DNA from: an uncultured Candidatus Melainabacteria bacterium
GTDB lineage: Bacteria > Cyanobacteriota > Vampirovibrionia > Gastranaerophilales > Gastranaerophilaceae
Direction: 5' to 3'
Assembly: GCA_934700335.1 (NCBI GenBank)
Contig: CAKUXM010000005.1
Coordinates: 43,065-107,064, forward strand
DNA: 64,000 nucleotides
In this document: positions 33,384 through 41,429 of the stretch, one piece after another
Layout of the letters: each line of letters starts with the position of its first letter
How positions within the stretch are numbered: the stretch's first letter is position 1
The notes under the pieces: model-generated
What the model was told of the DNA's origin: nothing
The model's input: only the letters and a program-made list of their open reading frames with translations
Database searches by the model: none
Position numbers and translations under genes: made by a program

Positions 33384-33629
33384 ATGAAAAATTTATATAA
33401 TTTTGAAGATTGGAAAGATATACAAGAACATCAAATGATAGGGGAAATTTTACTAGAATCTGGTAAAATCAACCTTATTCATTTAGGTATGGCTTTAGAT
33501 ATTCAACGCTTTCAAAAACTTCCTTTAGGTGAAATCTTTGTACATATGAAGGTTCTATCTGTTGATGATTTGAATACTGCATTAGATTTACAAAAGAAAA
33601 TTGATAAAATGATTGATGAAAAAGTTTAG
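33384..33629 (+). CDS. Stand-alone MshEN/GspE N-terminal-like domain
   Basis: An 81-residue protein of the form GEILLESGKINLIHLGMALD .. Q..QKLPLGEIFVHMKVLSVDDLNTALDLQK. This matches the N-terminal domain of GspE/PilB/MshE ATPases, which in MshE binds cyclic di-GMP, but no ATPase is attached. It lies 31 bases after gyrA and 14 bases before the radical SAM gene, so it may be co-transcribed. It could be a free regulatory or adaptor domain. The c-di-GMP-binding RLGxxL pattern is not fully present. The call is by residue pattern. Confidence 0.6.
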   Translation: MKNLYNFEDWKDIQEHQMIGEILLESGKINLIHLGMALDIQRFQKLPLGEIFVHMKVLSVDDLNTALDLQKKIDKMIDEKV

Positions 33630-33643
33630 TAGGTTATTTTATT

Positions 33644-35167
33644 TTGGGTAGTGAAGTTTATTTATATAACGTAAATCAAATGAAGTCTCCAGATGTTAAT
33701 CTTTGGATGTGCTTTCCCTCAATATATTCTTTTTCTCTATCTTCTTTAGGTTACTTGTGGATATGTAAAGAATTTGATGAAAGAAATGATGTTTTTGTAG
33801 AAAGAGTTTGCTCTGATACTGATAAAACTCATTTAAGACCAAATGAAGTTGATATAATGGCTTTTTCGTTTTCTTTCGATTTAGATTTTTTGAATATTTT
33901 TAAAATGCTTGAAAAATATAATATTCCTCTAAAATCAGAAGATAGAGATGAAAAATATCCTTTGATTATGGTTGGTGGACCTGTGGTTACGGCAAATCCT
34001 ATGCCATATTCAAAATTCTTTGATGTTTGTTTTATTGGAGATGGTGAAGGTTTAAATTCTAAAGTTGTTGATATTTATAAAGAAAATCGAGGAAAATCGA
34101 AAGACGAAATTTTAAAAGCTTTGTCTGAAATTGAAGGTGTTTTTGTTCCTAAGTACAAAAAAGATGTTAAAAAATCTACTGTAAAATTGGATAATTGCGT
34201 TTATACACCGATAATTTCAGAAGATGCGTATTTTAAAAATACGTTTATTGTAGAAATTGCAAGAGGTTGTTCAAATTGTTGTGCTTTTTGTCTGGCTTCT
34301 TATTTGAACTTACCTCAAAGAAATGTGCAATTAGACAAAGTTCTAGAAGCTTTAGAGTTAGGTTTAAGTTTTACAAATAAAATTGCATTACTAGGAGCAA
34401 ATGTTTGTGCCCACCCTAACATGGAAGCTATTTGTAATTTTATTTTAGAAAAGGTTTCAGAAGGCAGAGAAATTGAGATGACTCTTTCTTCCCTTCGTGC
34501 AGATAAACTTTCACCGCTAGTTGTAAAAACTTTGGTTAGAACTGGTCAAAAATCGGCTACTGTTGCTTTAGAAGCCGGTAGTGAAAGACTTAGAAAAGTT
34601 ATTAATAAACATATTTCTAAAGAACAATTTTATAATACTGTAAAAATTGCAATGGAGAATGGTTTAAAGGCATTAAAAGTTTATTGCATGTATGGTATTC
34701 CTTCTGAAACACAAGAAGATTTAGACGAATTGGTTGAGTTTGCAAAAGATTTGAAAAAAACTTACAAAGGTTTTGAATTATCTTATGCATTTGCAACTTT
34801 TGTTCCAAAACCTCATACCCCTTTTCAATGGTGTAGAAGAGAAGAGTCTAAATTTTTAGAAAAGAAAGAAATGTTTTTAAAAAAAGAATTTCATAAATTA
34901 GGTTTGAAGGCTTCTTTTTCAAGTATTAAATGGGATTATTTTCAAACTGTTTTATCAAGAGGAGATGAAACACTAACAGATTATTTATTAGAAGTATACA
35001 AAAATGGTGCAAATTTGGGTGCATTTAAAAAATCAGCAAAAGGCGTAATTAATTTATCTCATTTTATAGAAGAGATAGATGTTAAATCTGAATTACCTTG
35101 GGATTTTATTAAATTCAATCCAAACAAGAACGCACTACTTCAAGAACATTGTAGATTACTATTCTAA
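33644..35167 (+). CDS. B12-binding-type radical SAM protein (TTG start)
   Basis: A 507-residue Fe-S oxidoreductase. The N-terminal half (PSIYSFSLSSLGYLWICKEF, IMVGGPVVTANPMPY, CFIGDGEG) resembles the cobalamin-binding-like domain of YgiQ/TIGR03960-type proteins. The radical SAM motif CxxxCxxC is CSNCCAFC (IARGCSNCCAFC), with EAGSERLRKVINK further on. The C-terminus has FVPKPHTPFQW. The frame begins with TTG at 33644 after a weak ribosome site; no ATG occurs nearby. Members of this group include tRNA and ring-forming enzymes. The actual substrate is unknown. Confidence 0.8.
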   Translation: MGSEVYLYNVNQMKSPDVNLWMCFPSIYSFSLSSLGYLWICKEFDERNDVFVERVCSDTDKTHLRPNEVDIMAFSFSFDLDFLNIFKMLEKYNIPLKSEDRDEKYPLIMVGGPVVTANPMPYSKFFDVCFIGDGEGLNSKVVDIYKENRGKSKDEILKALSEIEGVFVPKYKKDVKKSTVKLDNCVYTPIISEDAYFKNTFIVEIARGCSNCCAFCLASYLNLPQRNVQLDKVLEALELGLSFTNKIALLGANVCAHPNMEAICNFILEKVSEGREIEMTLSSLRADKLSPLVVKTLVRTGQKSATVALEAGSERLRKVINKHISKEQFYNTVKIAMENGLKALKVYCMYGIPSETQEDLDELVEFAKDLKKTYKGFELSYAFATFVPKPHTPFQWCRREESKFLEKKEMFLKKEFHKLGLKASFSSIKWDYFQTVLSRGDETLTDYLLEVYKNGANLGAFKKSAKGVINLSHFIEEIDVKSELPWDFIKFNPNKNALLQEHCRLLF

Positions 35168-35245
35168 TTCACATTTTGTAATAACTTTTGTAATTTTATT
35201 ATGTGAGTAATACAATTTATATAACAGACTTATGAGGAAATATAT

Positions 35246-36568
35246 ATGAAATTACATATGCAAATTTTGATTGCACTAGGTTTAGGTTTAAAACGTAACT
35301 GGCACATATTTTTTGGTATTGTTGCTGGTGTTGTTGTTGGTATATTTTTACATGGACAAGAAAATACTTTTATAATTAACTTTTTAACATTTGTTGGACA
35401 AGTGTTTATTAGATTAATTCAGATGGTTGTAATTCCTCTTGTTGTGTCTGCAATTATTATTGGTATTTCAAGTGTTGGTGATAATAAATTACTAGCCGTT
35501 TTTGGTAAAAAGATGGTTTTGTATTATGGGATAATCACTGTTGCAGCGGTTACAATCGGCACAATTTTAGCCTTAGTTGTTCAACCTGGTGTTGGTGCAA
35601 TTAATTACATCAATCACGAAGCTGCTGTTGATATTCAAGAACAAGTTGCTGCCACAATTGAACAACAACGTGGCAATATGTTAAATTTATTCTTAGGTTT
35701 TATTCCTAAAAATCCAGTTGAAGTATTTGCAAATGGAGCAATGGTTCCTGTTATTGCTTTCGTTTTATTATTTGCTGTAGCCTTTGCAAAAATAGGTGAA
35801 ATTTCAAGACCAGTTATTTCCTTTTTTGAATCAATCTTCGCTGCTACAATGAAGGTTACTGATTGGATTATGTATTTTGCGGCTCCTGGTGTATTTGCTC
35901 TAACAGCTGTTGCTATTGCAAATTACGGAGTTACAATTTTTGAAAGTATATCAAAATATTTAATTGTTTTATTTGTAGCTTTTGCAATACAGTTTTTTGT
36001 CGTGTATCCGTTATTCTTAAAAACTTTCTCAAAAGTTCCAGTAATAATGTTATATACAGCTATGGCAGAAGCTATGATGGTTGCATTTGGTACAGCAAGT
36101 TCATCTGCAACATTACCTCTAACAATTGCTTGTTGTGAAAAAAGAGGTATTTCTCATAAGATTTCAAGCTTTGTACTTCCGTTAGGTGCTACATTGAATA
36201 TGGACGCTACTGCAATCGTTCAAGTTGTTGCAGTTATATTCTTAGCACAAGCTTATGGGGTTGCTTTAACTCCATTCTTGATTTTACAAATTGCATTCTT
36301 AGCAATTGTCGCATCAAGTACTTGTGCTGGTATTCCGGGTACAGGTTTGATTACTGTTGCGCTTATCCTTAACGGTATGGGATTATCACCAGAACAACTT
36401 GTTGCAGGTTTCGCTTTCTTGTTTACAATCGATAGATTAACAGATATGTTTGGAACAATGTTAAATGTTCTTTCTGATGCGGTTGTTGCCGCTGCTATTG
36501 CGGATAATCAAAATGAAATTAATTATGATTTGTTAAATAATCCAGAAGCTTATAATGAGGTTATTTGA
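35246..36568 (+). CDS. Dicarboxylate/amino acid:cation symporter (DAACS, GltP/DctA family)
   Basis: A 440-residue inner membrane transporter. Family signatures are complete: FIRLIQMVVIPLVVSAII (helix 3), the Ser-rich hairpin GTASSSATLPLTI, NMDATA in helix 7, SSTCAGIPGTGL (second hairpin), and FTIDRLTDMFGTMLNVLSDA in helix 8. It imports glutamate/aspartate or C4-dicarboxylates with Na+ or H+. The Arg in TIDRLTD, where acidic amino acid carriers have Arg, favours an acidic substrate. TGAGGAAATATAT lies before the ATG. First gene of an overlapping run: its TGA overlaps the next ATG by one base. Confidence 0.93.
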   Translation: MKLHMQILIALGLGLKRNWHIFFGIVAGVVVGIFLHGQENTFIINFLTFVGQVFIRLIQMVVIPLVVSAIIIGISSVGDNKLLAVFGKKMVLYYGIITVAAVTIGTILALVVQPGVGAINYINHEAAVDIQEQVAATIEQQRGNMLNLFLGFIPKNPVEVFANGAMVPVIAFVLLFAVAFAKIGEISRPVISFFESIFAATMKVTDWIMYFAAPGVFALTAVAIANYGVTIFESISKYLIVLFVAFAIQFFVVYPLFLKTFSKVPVIMLYTAMAEAMMVAFGTASSSATLPLTIACCEKRGISHKISSFVLPLGATLNMDATAIVQVVAVIFLAQAYGVALTPFLILQIAFLAIVASSTCAGIPGTGLITVALILNGMGLSPEQLVAGFAFLFTIDRLTDMFGTMLNVLSDAVVAAAIADNQNEINYDLLNNPEAYNEVI

Positions 36569-37305
36569 TGAGTTCAGAGTTGGAAGGTAAGAGATATATT
36601 GCTTTTTGGGGCTATCCTGACCCAGAAGTTATTAAAAATTTGAGAATAACTTATCCTCAATTGGAATGGCTTGATTTGGATATTGATTTCAATGCGCCAG
36701 ACTTAAATCTTTTGCCTGATGTTTCTTGCAAAATTATTAAAAACTTGATTAATAATGCGTTTTTCTATCGTGATAAAATTTTTAAAATTGTTGCAGCAAT
36801 TGGTAAAGAAAAATGTGATTCAGGTTGGATTGCTGCCACATTGCTTAAAAAATATGGATTTGATGTTATTCAAACAAGATATGAAAACATTGAAAATCCA
36901 AAACAGCTTGTTTATTCAACATCAAATTTACCGTTGTTTGACAAGGTTAATTTGATAATGAACTCTATTCCAAGCCCAATCAAAGTGGATTGTGAATACG
37001 TTCAACCAAAGTTTGGTTTTTGGGGAGTTCCTCCAAATGATATCGATATTTTAAAATTGTTTCCAGATGAAACGCACCTTTATGGTTGGGTAAGATGTTG
37101 TGAGGCTGGTGTTCCTGCGGATATTGAAATGGAAATGTTTGTTGATGAAAATGTTCCTACCGTGTTTTACTCACAAGCCTTCTGCGCAAAAGGGCAATTG
37201 GCAAAATATTTAGCTAATAAATATTCGGGGCTTTATATTGATATTGATGATTATTCAACAAATTCTATCAAAGCTAAGATTGAAGCATTCTTGAGGTTAA
37301 GATAA
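36568..37305 (+). CDS. Unknown protein with internal repeat, partner of the activator-like ATPase
   Basis: Not recognised. I start at the ATG 36568, whose A is also the last base of the symporter TGA; a TTG three bases earlier is the alternative. The 245-residue protein has two similar segments: IAFWGYPDPEVIKNLRITYP (about residue 11) and FGFWGVPPNDIDILKLFPDE (about 148), suggesting two halves. Several Cys lie in EKCDSGW, DCEYV, VRCCEAGVP and AFCAKG. There is no signal peptide or membrane helix. It overlaps the next gene by one base. Being coupled to a dehydratase-activator-like ATPase, it may be that ATPase's electron-acceptor protein; this is inference. Confidence 0.7.
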   Translation: MSSELEGKRYIAFWGYPDPEVIKNLRITYPQLEWLDLDIDFNAPDLNLLPDVSCKIIKNLINNAFFYRDKIFKIVAAIGKEKCDSGWIAATLLKKYGFDVIQTRYENIENPKQLVYSTSNLPLFDKVNLIMNSIPSPIKVDCEYVQPKFGFWGVPPNDIDILKLFPDETHLYGWVRCCEAGVPADIEMEMFVDENVPTVFYSQAFCAKGQLAKYLANKYSGLYIDIDDYSTNSIKAKIEAFLRLR

Positions 37306-37979
37306 TGGCTATATATATTGATGCAGGCACAACTTATACAAAAGCTATTGTGGTTAATGAATCTGTTTTAGATTTGTTGCCTTATCTTCACCATGAACAA
37401 AATGGTAGAAAATATTATATTTTTCCATCAAAATTGTTGAAAAACATGAATTTTAAAATTACAAAAGCTTGTGGTCATATGGGTGGTGCTTGTGAAAACG
37501 AGATTGTAGCAATGTCTTTGGGTGCAAAAGATGTCGTTGAGGCTAATTCAACTATTCTTGATTTAGGCAGCCGTGATGCAAAATGGATTAGGTTTAAAGA
37601 TAAAAAATTTGCTGACATGGATTGGAATACATCTTGTGCAAGTTCTACTGGCGCAACCGTTGAAATGCTTTTGAAATTCTATGATATTTCTGCTCAGGAA
37701 CTGGAATATAGTAAAGAAAAATATGTTGTAACTTGTGGTATCTTTGGTTTAGAAAAAATTATGGACGATATTGCAAGCGGTACTCCTGCAAATATTGCGG
37801 TTTCAAAATTTGTACACGGTATTGCATATAATGCTTGGAGTTTTGCTAAAAAACCTAAAAAGATTTATCTTTCAGGTGGTTTTTGTAATAATAAATGCTT
37901 TGTTAATTGCCTAAAAAATTACTGTGAGGTTGTTATCTTAGGTCAATTTGTTCTTTGCGAAGGTCTAATGAATGAATAA
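37305..37979 (+). CDS. BadF/HgdC-type ATPase (2-hydroxyacyl-CoA dehydratase activator-like)
   Basis: A 224-residue ASKHA ATPase. AIYIDAGTTYTKAIVV is the phosphate-1 loop, ILDLGSRDAKW corresponds to the family's GGQD/GGRD region, and LSGGFCNNK to the adenosine motif. In HgdC-type activators two Cys, in CAAGTG and in CxVFAESE, bind a [4Fe-4S] cluster across the dimer. Here C111 (SCASSTGAT) and C144 (TCGIFGLEKI) align with them, so the cluster is likely kept. Such activators use ATP to push a low-potential electron into a partner. No dehydratase HgdA/B pair is seen nearby. The neighbour at 36568 is the obvious candidate partner, and the ferredoxin at 15108 a possible donor. Confidence 0.78.
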   Translation: MAIYIDAGTTYTKAIVVNESVLDLLPYLHHEQNGRKYYIFPSKLLKNMNFKITKACGHMGGACENEIVAMSLGAKDVVEANSTILDLGSRDAKWIRFKDKKFADMDWNTSCASSTGATVEMLLKFYDISAQELEYSKEKYVVTCGIFGLEKIMDDIASGTPANIAVSKFVHGIAYNAWSFAKKPKKIYLSGGFCNNKCFVNCLKNYCEVVILGQFVLCEGLMNE

Positions 37980-38328
37980 TGTAAAAACAGGTTCTGCTGG
38001 TGAAGATTTAGCCGTAAGATTTCTTAAAGATAATGGGTACGAAATTATTGATACAAACATTAAATTTTCAAGATTTTGTGAAATTGATATTATCGCAAAG
38101 ATAAAAAAGACACTTGTTTTTGTTGAAGTAAAAACTCGTAAATCTGATACTTTTGGAACTCCAGCAGAAGCGATTACAAAAACTAAGTATCAAAATATTA
38201 AAAAAGGCGTTTATTTTTATTTACAAGACAATAAAATAAAGTATGATAAATATAGAATAGATTTGATTTCAATAACTTTGAAACCTGAATTGAAGATTGA
38301 ACATATAGAAAATATTTGTTATGGATAA
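37972..38328 (+). CDS. yraN: YraN family protein (UPF0102, putative endonuclease)
   Basis: A 118-residue protein with the full family pattern: TGSAGEDLAVRFLKDNGYEI, N.KFSRFCEIDIIAK, LVFVEVKTRKSDTFG, then KYRIDLISI. The E-ID-EVK residues are those of a restriction-endonuclease-like fold, but the biological role of YraN is not settled. It overlaps the preceding ATPase gene by eight bases and the following regulator by eight. Confidence 0.93.
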   Translation: MNNVKTGSAGEDLAVRFLKDNGYEIIDTNIKFSRFCEIDIIAKIKKTLVFVEVKTRKSDTFGTPAEAITKTKYQNIKKGVYFYLQDNKIKYDKYRIDLISITLKPELKIEHIENICYG

Positions 38329-39391
38329 GATTGAATTAAGTTATTTTCAAAAGAATTTGGATAAATTAAAACTAGAAGATAATAAAAAATTATTATCAAT
38401 AACTTCTTGGTTTGAATATTTGCTTACTAACTCAAACTTGAAGGGTAAATTTTTGATGCCTAAAAGAGCGGATATGGCAAAGCTTTTACATGTCGGTTTA
38501 GGCACTGTTCAAAACGCATATAGATTGTTAGAAGATAAAGGTCTTTTGATTTCTAAACAATGTGTGGGAACATTTTATTCTACTGAAAATAACGATGATT
38601 TCAGAAAGTTAACTTCTAAAAAAGATATCCTTGTAAATTCAATTCTAACCTACTTTTTAACTAATAATTTTAGTAAAGGCGATAAAATACCTTCAATTAG
38701 ATTTTTTGCCAAAAAGTTCAAAGCTTCAACGGCAACTATACTTCAAGTTTTCGACTCTTTAGAAAATGAAAATATTCTTGACAATATCAATGGTGAAAGA
38801 AAAATTTTGTCGTTGGAGTTTGAAAATAAAGCACTTTCAACAAAAGAAACGCTTTCAGATAAAATCTATAAAGATTTAAAACAGTATATTTTTGAAAACT
38901 TAAAGCAAGGAGACAAACTTTCTTCTGTGTATGATTTAGCGAAAAATTTTAATGCAAGCGTAAAAACAGTCTATTCTGCAATTCAAAAGTTGCAGAAGGA
39001 AGGCATATTAAAAGCCCTTTCTGGTAGATATGGGACGGTTGTTTTAAGATTACCTAATGACAAAGTATTTTATCAAAAACCAGAAGTCTCAATTTTTGCA
39101 TCAGCTTCAGAAACTTATCAATATAGATATGAAAAAATTTTAAATATTATAAAAAAAATGATTTTAGATAATTTTGAAGTAGGTTCAAAACTTCCTTCAA
39201 TATCAGAACTTGCAATGCTTTTAGATGTAAATTCAAATACAATAAGAAAAACCTTTGATGTGTTAAGAGAAGAGGGTCTGGTATCTTCTGTTAGAGGTCG
39301 TTATGGTGGAACATTTGTAATTGAGCTTCCTGATGTCGAATCTACTCAAACATATCAGTGGCTTGCTGTTACAAATGATTTTTCAGTTTAA
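38321..39391 (+). CDS. Regulator built of four tandem GntR-like winged-helix domains
   Basis: A 356-residue protein in which I count four winged helix-turn-helix units of the GntR N-terminal type: about 22-87 (LLHVGLGTVQNAYRLLEDKG), 101-166 (KKFKASTATILQVFDSLENE), 176-245 (FNASVKTVYSAIQKLQKEG) and 267-337 (LLDVNSNTIRKTFDVLREEG). Units 3 and 4 end in the same wing, SGRYGT / RGRYGGT. There is no effector-binding or aminotransferase domain. Normal GntR regulators have one such domain plus a sensor. It overlaps yraN by eight bases and ends at a strong terminator, so it closes the symporter operon, which it may control. Confidence 0.82.
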   Translation: MDKIELSYFQKNLDKLKLEDNKKLLSITSWFEYLLTNSNLKGKFLMPKRADMAKLLHVGLGTVQNAYRLLEDKGLLISKQCVGTFYSTENNDDFRKLTSKKDILVNSILTYFLTNNFSKGDKIPSIRFFAKKFKASTATILQVFDSLENENILDNINGERKILSLEFENKALSTKETLSDKIYKDLKQYIFENLKQGDKLSSVYDLAKNFNASVKTVYSAIQKLQKEGILKALSGRYGTVVLRLPNDKVFYQKPEVSIFASASETYQYRYEKILNIIKKMILDNFEVGSKLPSISELAMLLDVNSNTIRKTFDVLREEGLVSSVRGRYGGTFVIELPDVESTQTYQWLAVTNDFSV

Positions 39392-39401
39392 AGTTTTATT
39401 T

Positions 39402-39444
39402 AATAGGGGCGAAATTCATTTTGAATTTCGCCCCTATTTTTTTG
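39402..39444 (+). terminator. Strong terminator ending the symporter-to-regulator operon
   Basis: A perfect 17-bp stem (39402-39418 / 39422-39438) has a TTT loop and a long T tract. Confidence 0.93.
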
Positions 39445-39446
39445 TA

Positions 39447-39480
39447 TTAAAAAAGCGGAGTCAAAGACTCCGCTTTTAGT
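39447..39480 (-). terminator. Terminator of gap (usable from both sides)
   Basis: AAAAGCGGAGTC / GACTCCGCTTTT with an AAA loop (39451-39462 / 39466-39477). On the minus strand a T run follows the stem, 17 bases after the gap stop codon. Confidence 0.88.
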
Positions 39481-39496
39481 TTATTATAATTTTTGA

Positions 39497-40501
39497 TTAT
39501 AATTTTTCAGCAACCATTAATGTAGTTTCTGCTAAACGAGTTGAGTAACCCATTTCATTATCGTACCAAGAAATAATTTTAACTTGGTTGCCACCCATAA
39601 CTCTTGTTAATAAAGCATCAACTGTTGATGATTGAGATGTACCAACATAGTCAGATGATACTAATGGTTCTTCTGTATAGCATAATACGTGTCCATCAGC
39701 GCCTTCTTTTAATGCTGCATTAACTTCTTCAACTGTTACGTCTTTAGAAAGTTCGAATACAACGTCAACTAAAGATACGTCTGGAGTAGGAACACGCATA
39801 GCGAAACCGTCCAATTTACCTTTTAATTGAGGTAATACTAATGCAACAGCTTTAGCAGCACCTGTTTTTGTAGGAACGATGTTTAAAGCACCAGCTCTAG
39901 CTCTACGAGGATCTTTATGACCAGCATCTAAAATTCTTTGGTCTCCTGTGTATGAGTGAACTGTTGTCATTAAACCTTTTACGATACCAAATTTTTCATC
40001 AATAACTTTTGCAACTGGAGCTAAGCAGTTAGTTGTGCAAGATGCCATTGAAATTACGTTGTGTTTTGCTGGATCGTATTCTTTATCATTTACGCCTAAA
40101 ACAATTGTTTTGTCTTCGTTTGTAGCTGGTGCAGAGATGATAACTTTTTTAGCACCTGCGTCAATATGAGCGTGAGCTTTAGTTGCATCTGTGAAGAAAC
40201 CTGTTGATTCAACTACAACTTCAACACCTAAATCTTTCCAAGGTAATTGTGCTGGATCTTTTTCTGCGAAGAATTTAATTTTTTTACCGTTAACGATAAT
40301 ACCTTCTTCGTAAGCTTCTACTGTACCATCAAATTTGCCCATTACTGAGTCATATTTAAAAATTCTTGCTGCATCTTCTGGTTTTAAACCTGGGTCATTG
40401 ATTGCAACATAGTTAATTTTATCAAAGATACCTTCTCTGATTGCTGCTCTTAATGTGTTACGGCCAATTCTACCAAAACCGTTAATTGCTACGTTTACCA
40501 T
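39497..40501 (-). CDS. gap: Glyceraldehyde-3-phosphate dehydrogenase
   Basis: Glycolytic enzyme that oxidises and phosphorylates glyceraldehyde 3-phosphate. The 334-residue protein has NGFGRIGRN (NAD fold) and the catalytic Cys C155 in SMASCTTNCLAP. D36 in VAINDPG favours NAD over NADP. SWYDNEMGYS is at the C-terminus. AAGGAGAA precedes the ATG. It has its own promoter in the 85-bp gap after aroE and its own terminator. Confidence 0.98.
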   Translation of the reverse strand: MVNVAINGFGRIGRNTLRAAIREGIFDKINYVAINDPGLKPEDAARIFKYDSVMGKFDGTVEAYEEGIIVNGKKIKFFAEKDPAQLPWKDLGVEVVVESTGFFTDATKAHAHIDAGAKKVIISAPATNEDKTIVLGVNDKEYDPAKHNVISMASCTTNCLAPVAKVIDEKFGIVKGLMTTVHSYTGDQRILDAGHKDPRRARAGALNIVPTKTGAAKAVALVLPQLKGKLDGFAMRVPTPDVSLVDVVFELSKDVTVEEVNAALKEGADGHVLCYTEEPLVSSDYVGTSQSSTVDALLTRVMGGNQVKIISWYDNEMGYSTRLAETTLMVAEKL

Positions 40502-40542
40502 ATTAATTTTCTCCTTCTCTATGAGTACGTATTTACTCCTTT

Positions 40543-40571
40543 GTTATACAACAAACAAATTTTATGTTCAA
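40543..40571 (-). promoter_or_regulatory. gap: gap promoter
   Basis: On the minus strand, TTGAAC (40566-40571) is followed after 17 bases by TATAAC (40543-40548), giving a leader of about 35-40 bases with a clear ribosome site. Confidence 0.75.
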
Positions 40572-40586
40572 CTAAATTTTTTTTTA

Positions 40587-41429
40587 TTATAAAACTTGTA
40601 AAGCTGCTATTTTCATATCTTTCACGTCAGGAAATTTTCCTGTCCAGATTTCCAAAGCTTTTGCACCTTGATAGATAAGCATGTCCAGACCGTTGACTGT
40701 TTTTAGTCCTTGCTTTTCTGCTTCTTCTAGTAATGCTGTTTTCATTGGGTTGTATATAACATCATAAACTAATGCTTCTTTTTTCATAGATGCTAAAACC
40801 TCTTTTGAAACAGGTATTTCTCCCATTGCTTTACTTCTCATTCCTATTGGTGTCGTGTTTACAAGCATATCTGTATTTGATAAATCGTTTAGCACTTGTA
40901 TTTGATATACATTAATTTTTATTTCAGGGAATTTTTCTCTGAAATATTTAATTGTGTTTGATGAATTAATAATATTTCTGGTGTAATAATTGATTTCTTT
41001 TGCTCCCAATTCGGCTACACCAATTGTTACAGCTCTTGAAGCTCCGCCTGTACCTAGAACTGATACAGTTTTGCCTTTTAAACTAAAATCTTTTGGAATT
41101 GCGGCTTGAAATCCATAAACATCTGTATTATACCCATGAAAAGATTTATCGTTTTGGTCAATTTTAATTGTATTTGCGCAACCTGCAATATCTGCGTATT
41201 TATCCACAGTTTCTAAAAATAATGAAATAGGAACCTTCAATGGAATAGTTACATTAAACCCGTTGTAGTTATTTACTTTTAGGTATTTGATTCTGTTAAT
41301 TAAGTCTTCTGGATTCGTTTCAAGAATTTCGTATGTTCCTTCAAGATTTAAACTTTCCAATGCCGCTTTTTGTATGACTCCAGAAATTGAGTGAGACAAA
41401 GGATAACCAATAAGACCTAATTTATACAT
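40587..41429 (-). CDS. aroE: Shikimate dehydrogenase
   Basis: NADPH-dependent reduction of 3-dehydroshikimate in aromatic amino acid synthesis. The 280-residue protein has the substrate site GYPLSHSISGVIQKAAL and FNVTIPLKVP (catalytic Lys), HGYNTDVYGF, the cofactor loop VLGTGGASRAV, and the C-terminal NGLDMLIYQGA. It overlaps topA by eight bases and is the last gene of the lptC-lptA-TPR-dprA-topA-aroE run. Confidence 0.97.
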   Translation of the reverse strand: MYKLGLIGYPLSHSISGVIQKAALESLNLEGTYEILETNPEDLINRIKYLKVNNYNGFNVTIPLKVPISLFLETVDKYADIAGCANTIKIDQNDKSFHGYNTDVYGFQAAIPKDFSLKGKTVSVLGTGGASRAVTIGVAELGAKEINYYTRNIINSSNTIKYFREKFPEIKINVYQIQVLNDLSNTDMLVNTTPIGMRSKAMGEIPVSKEVLASMKKEALVYDVIYNPMKTALLEEAEKQGLKTVNGLDMLIYQGAKALEIWTGKFPDVKDMKIAALQVL

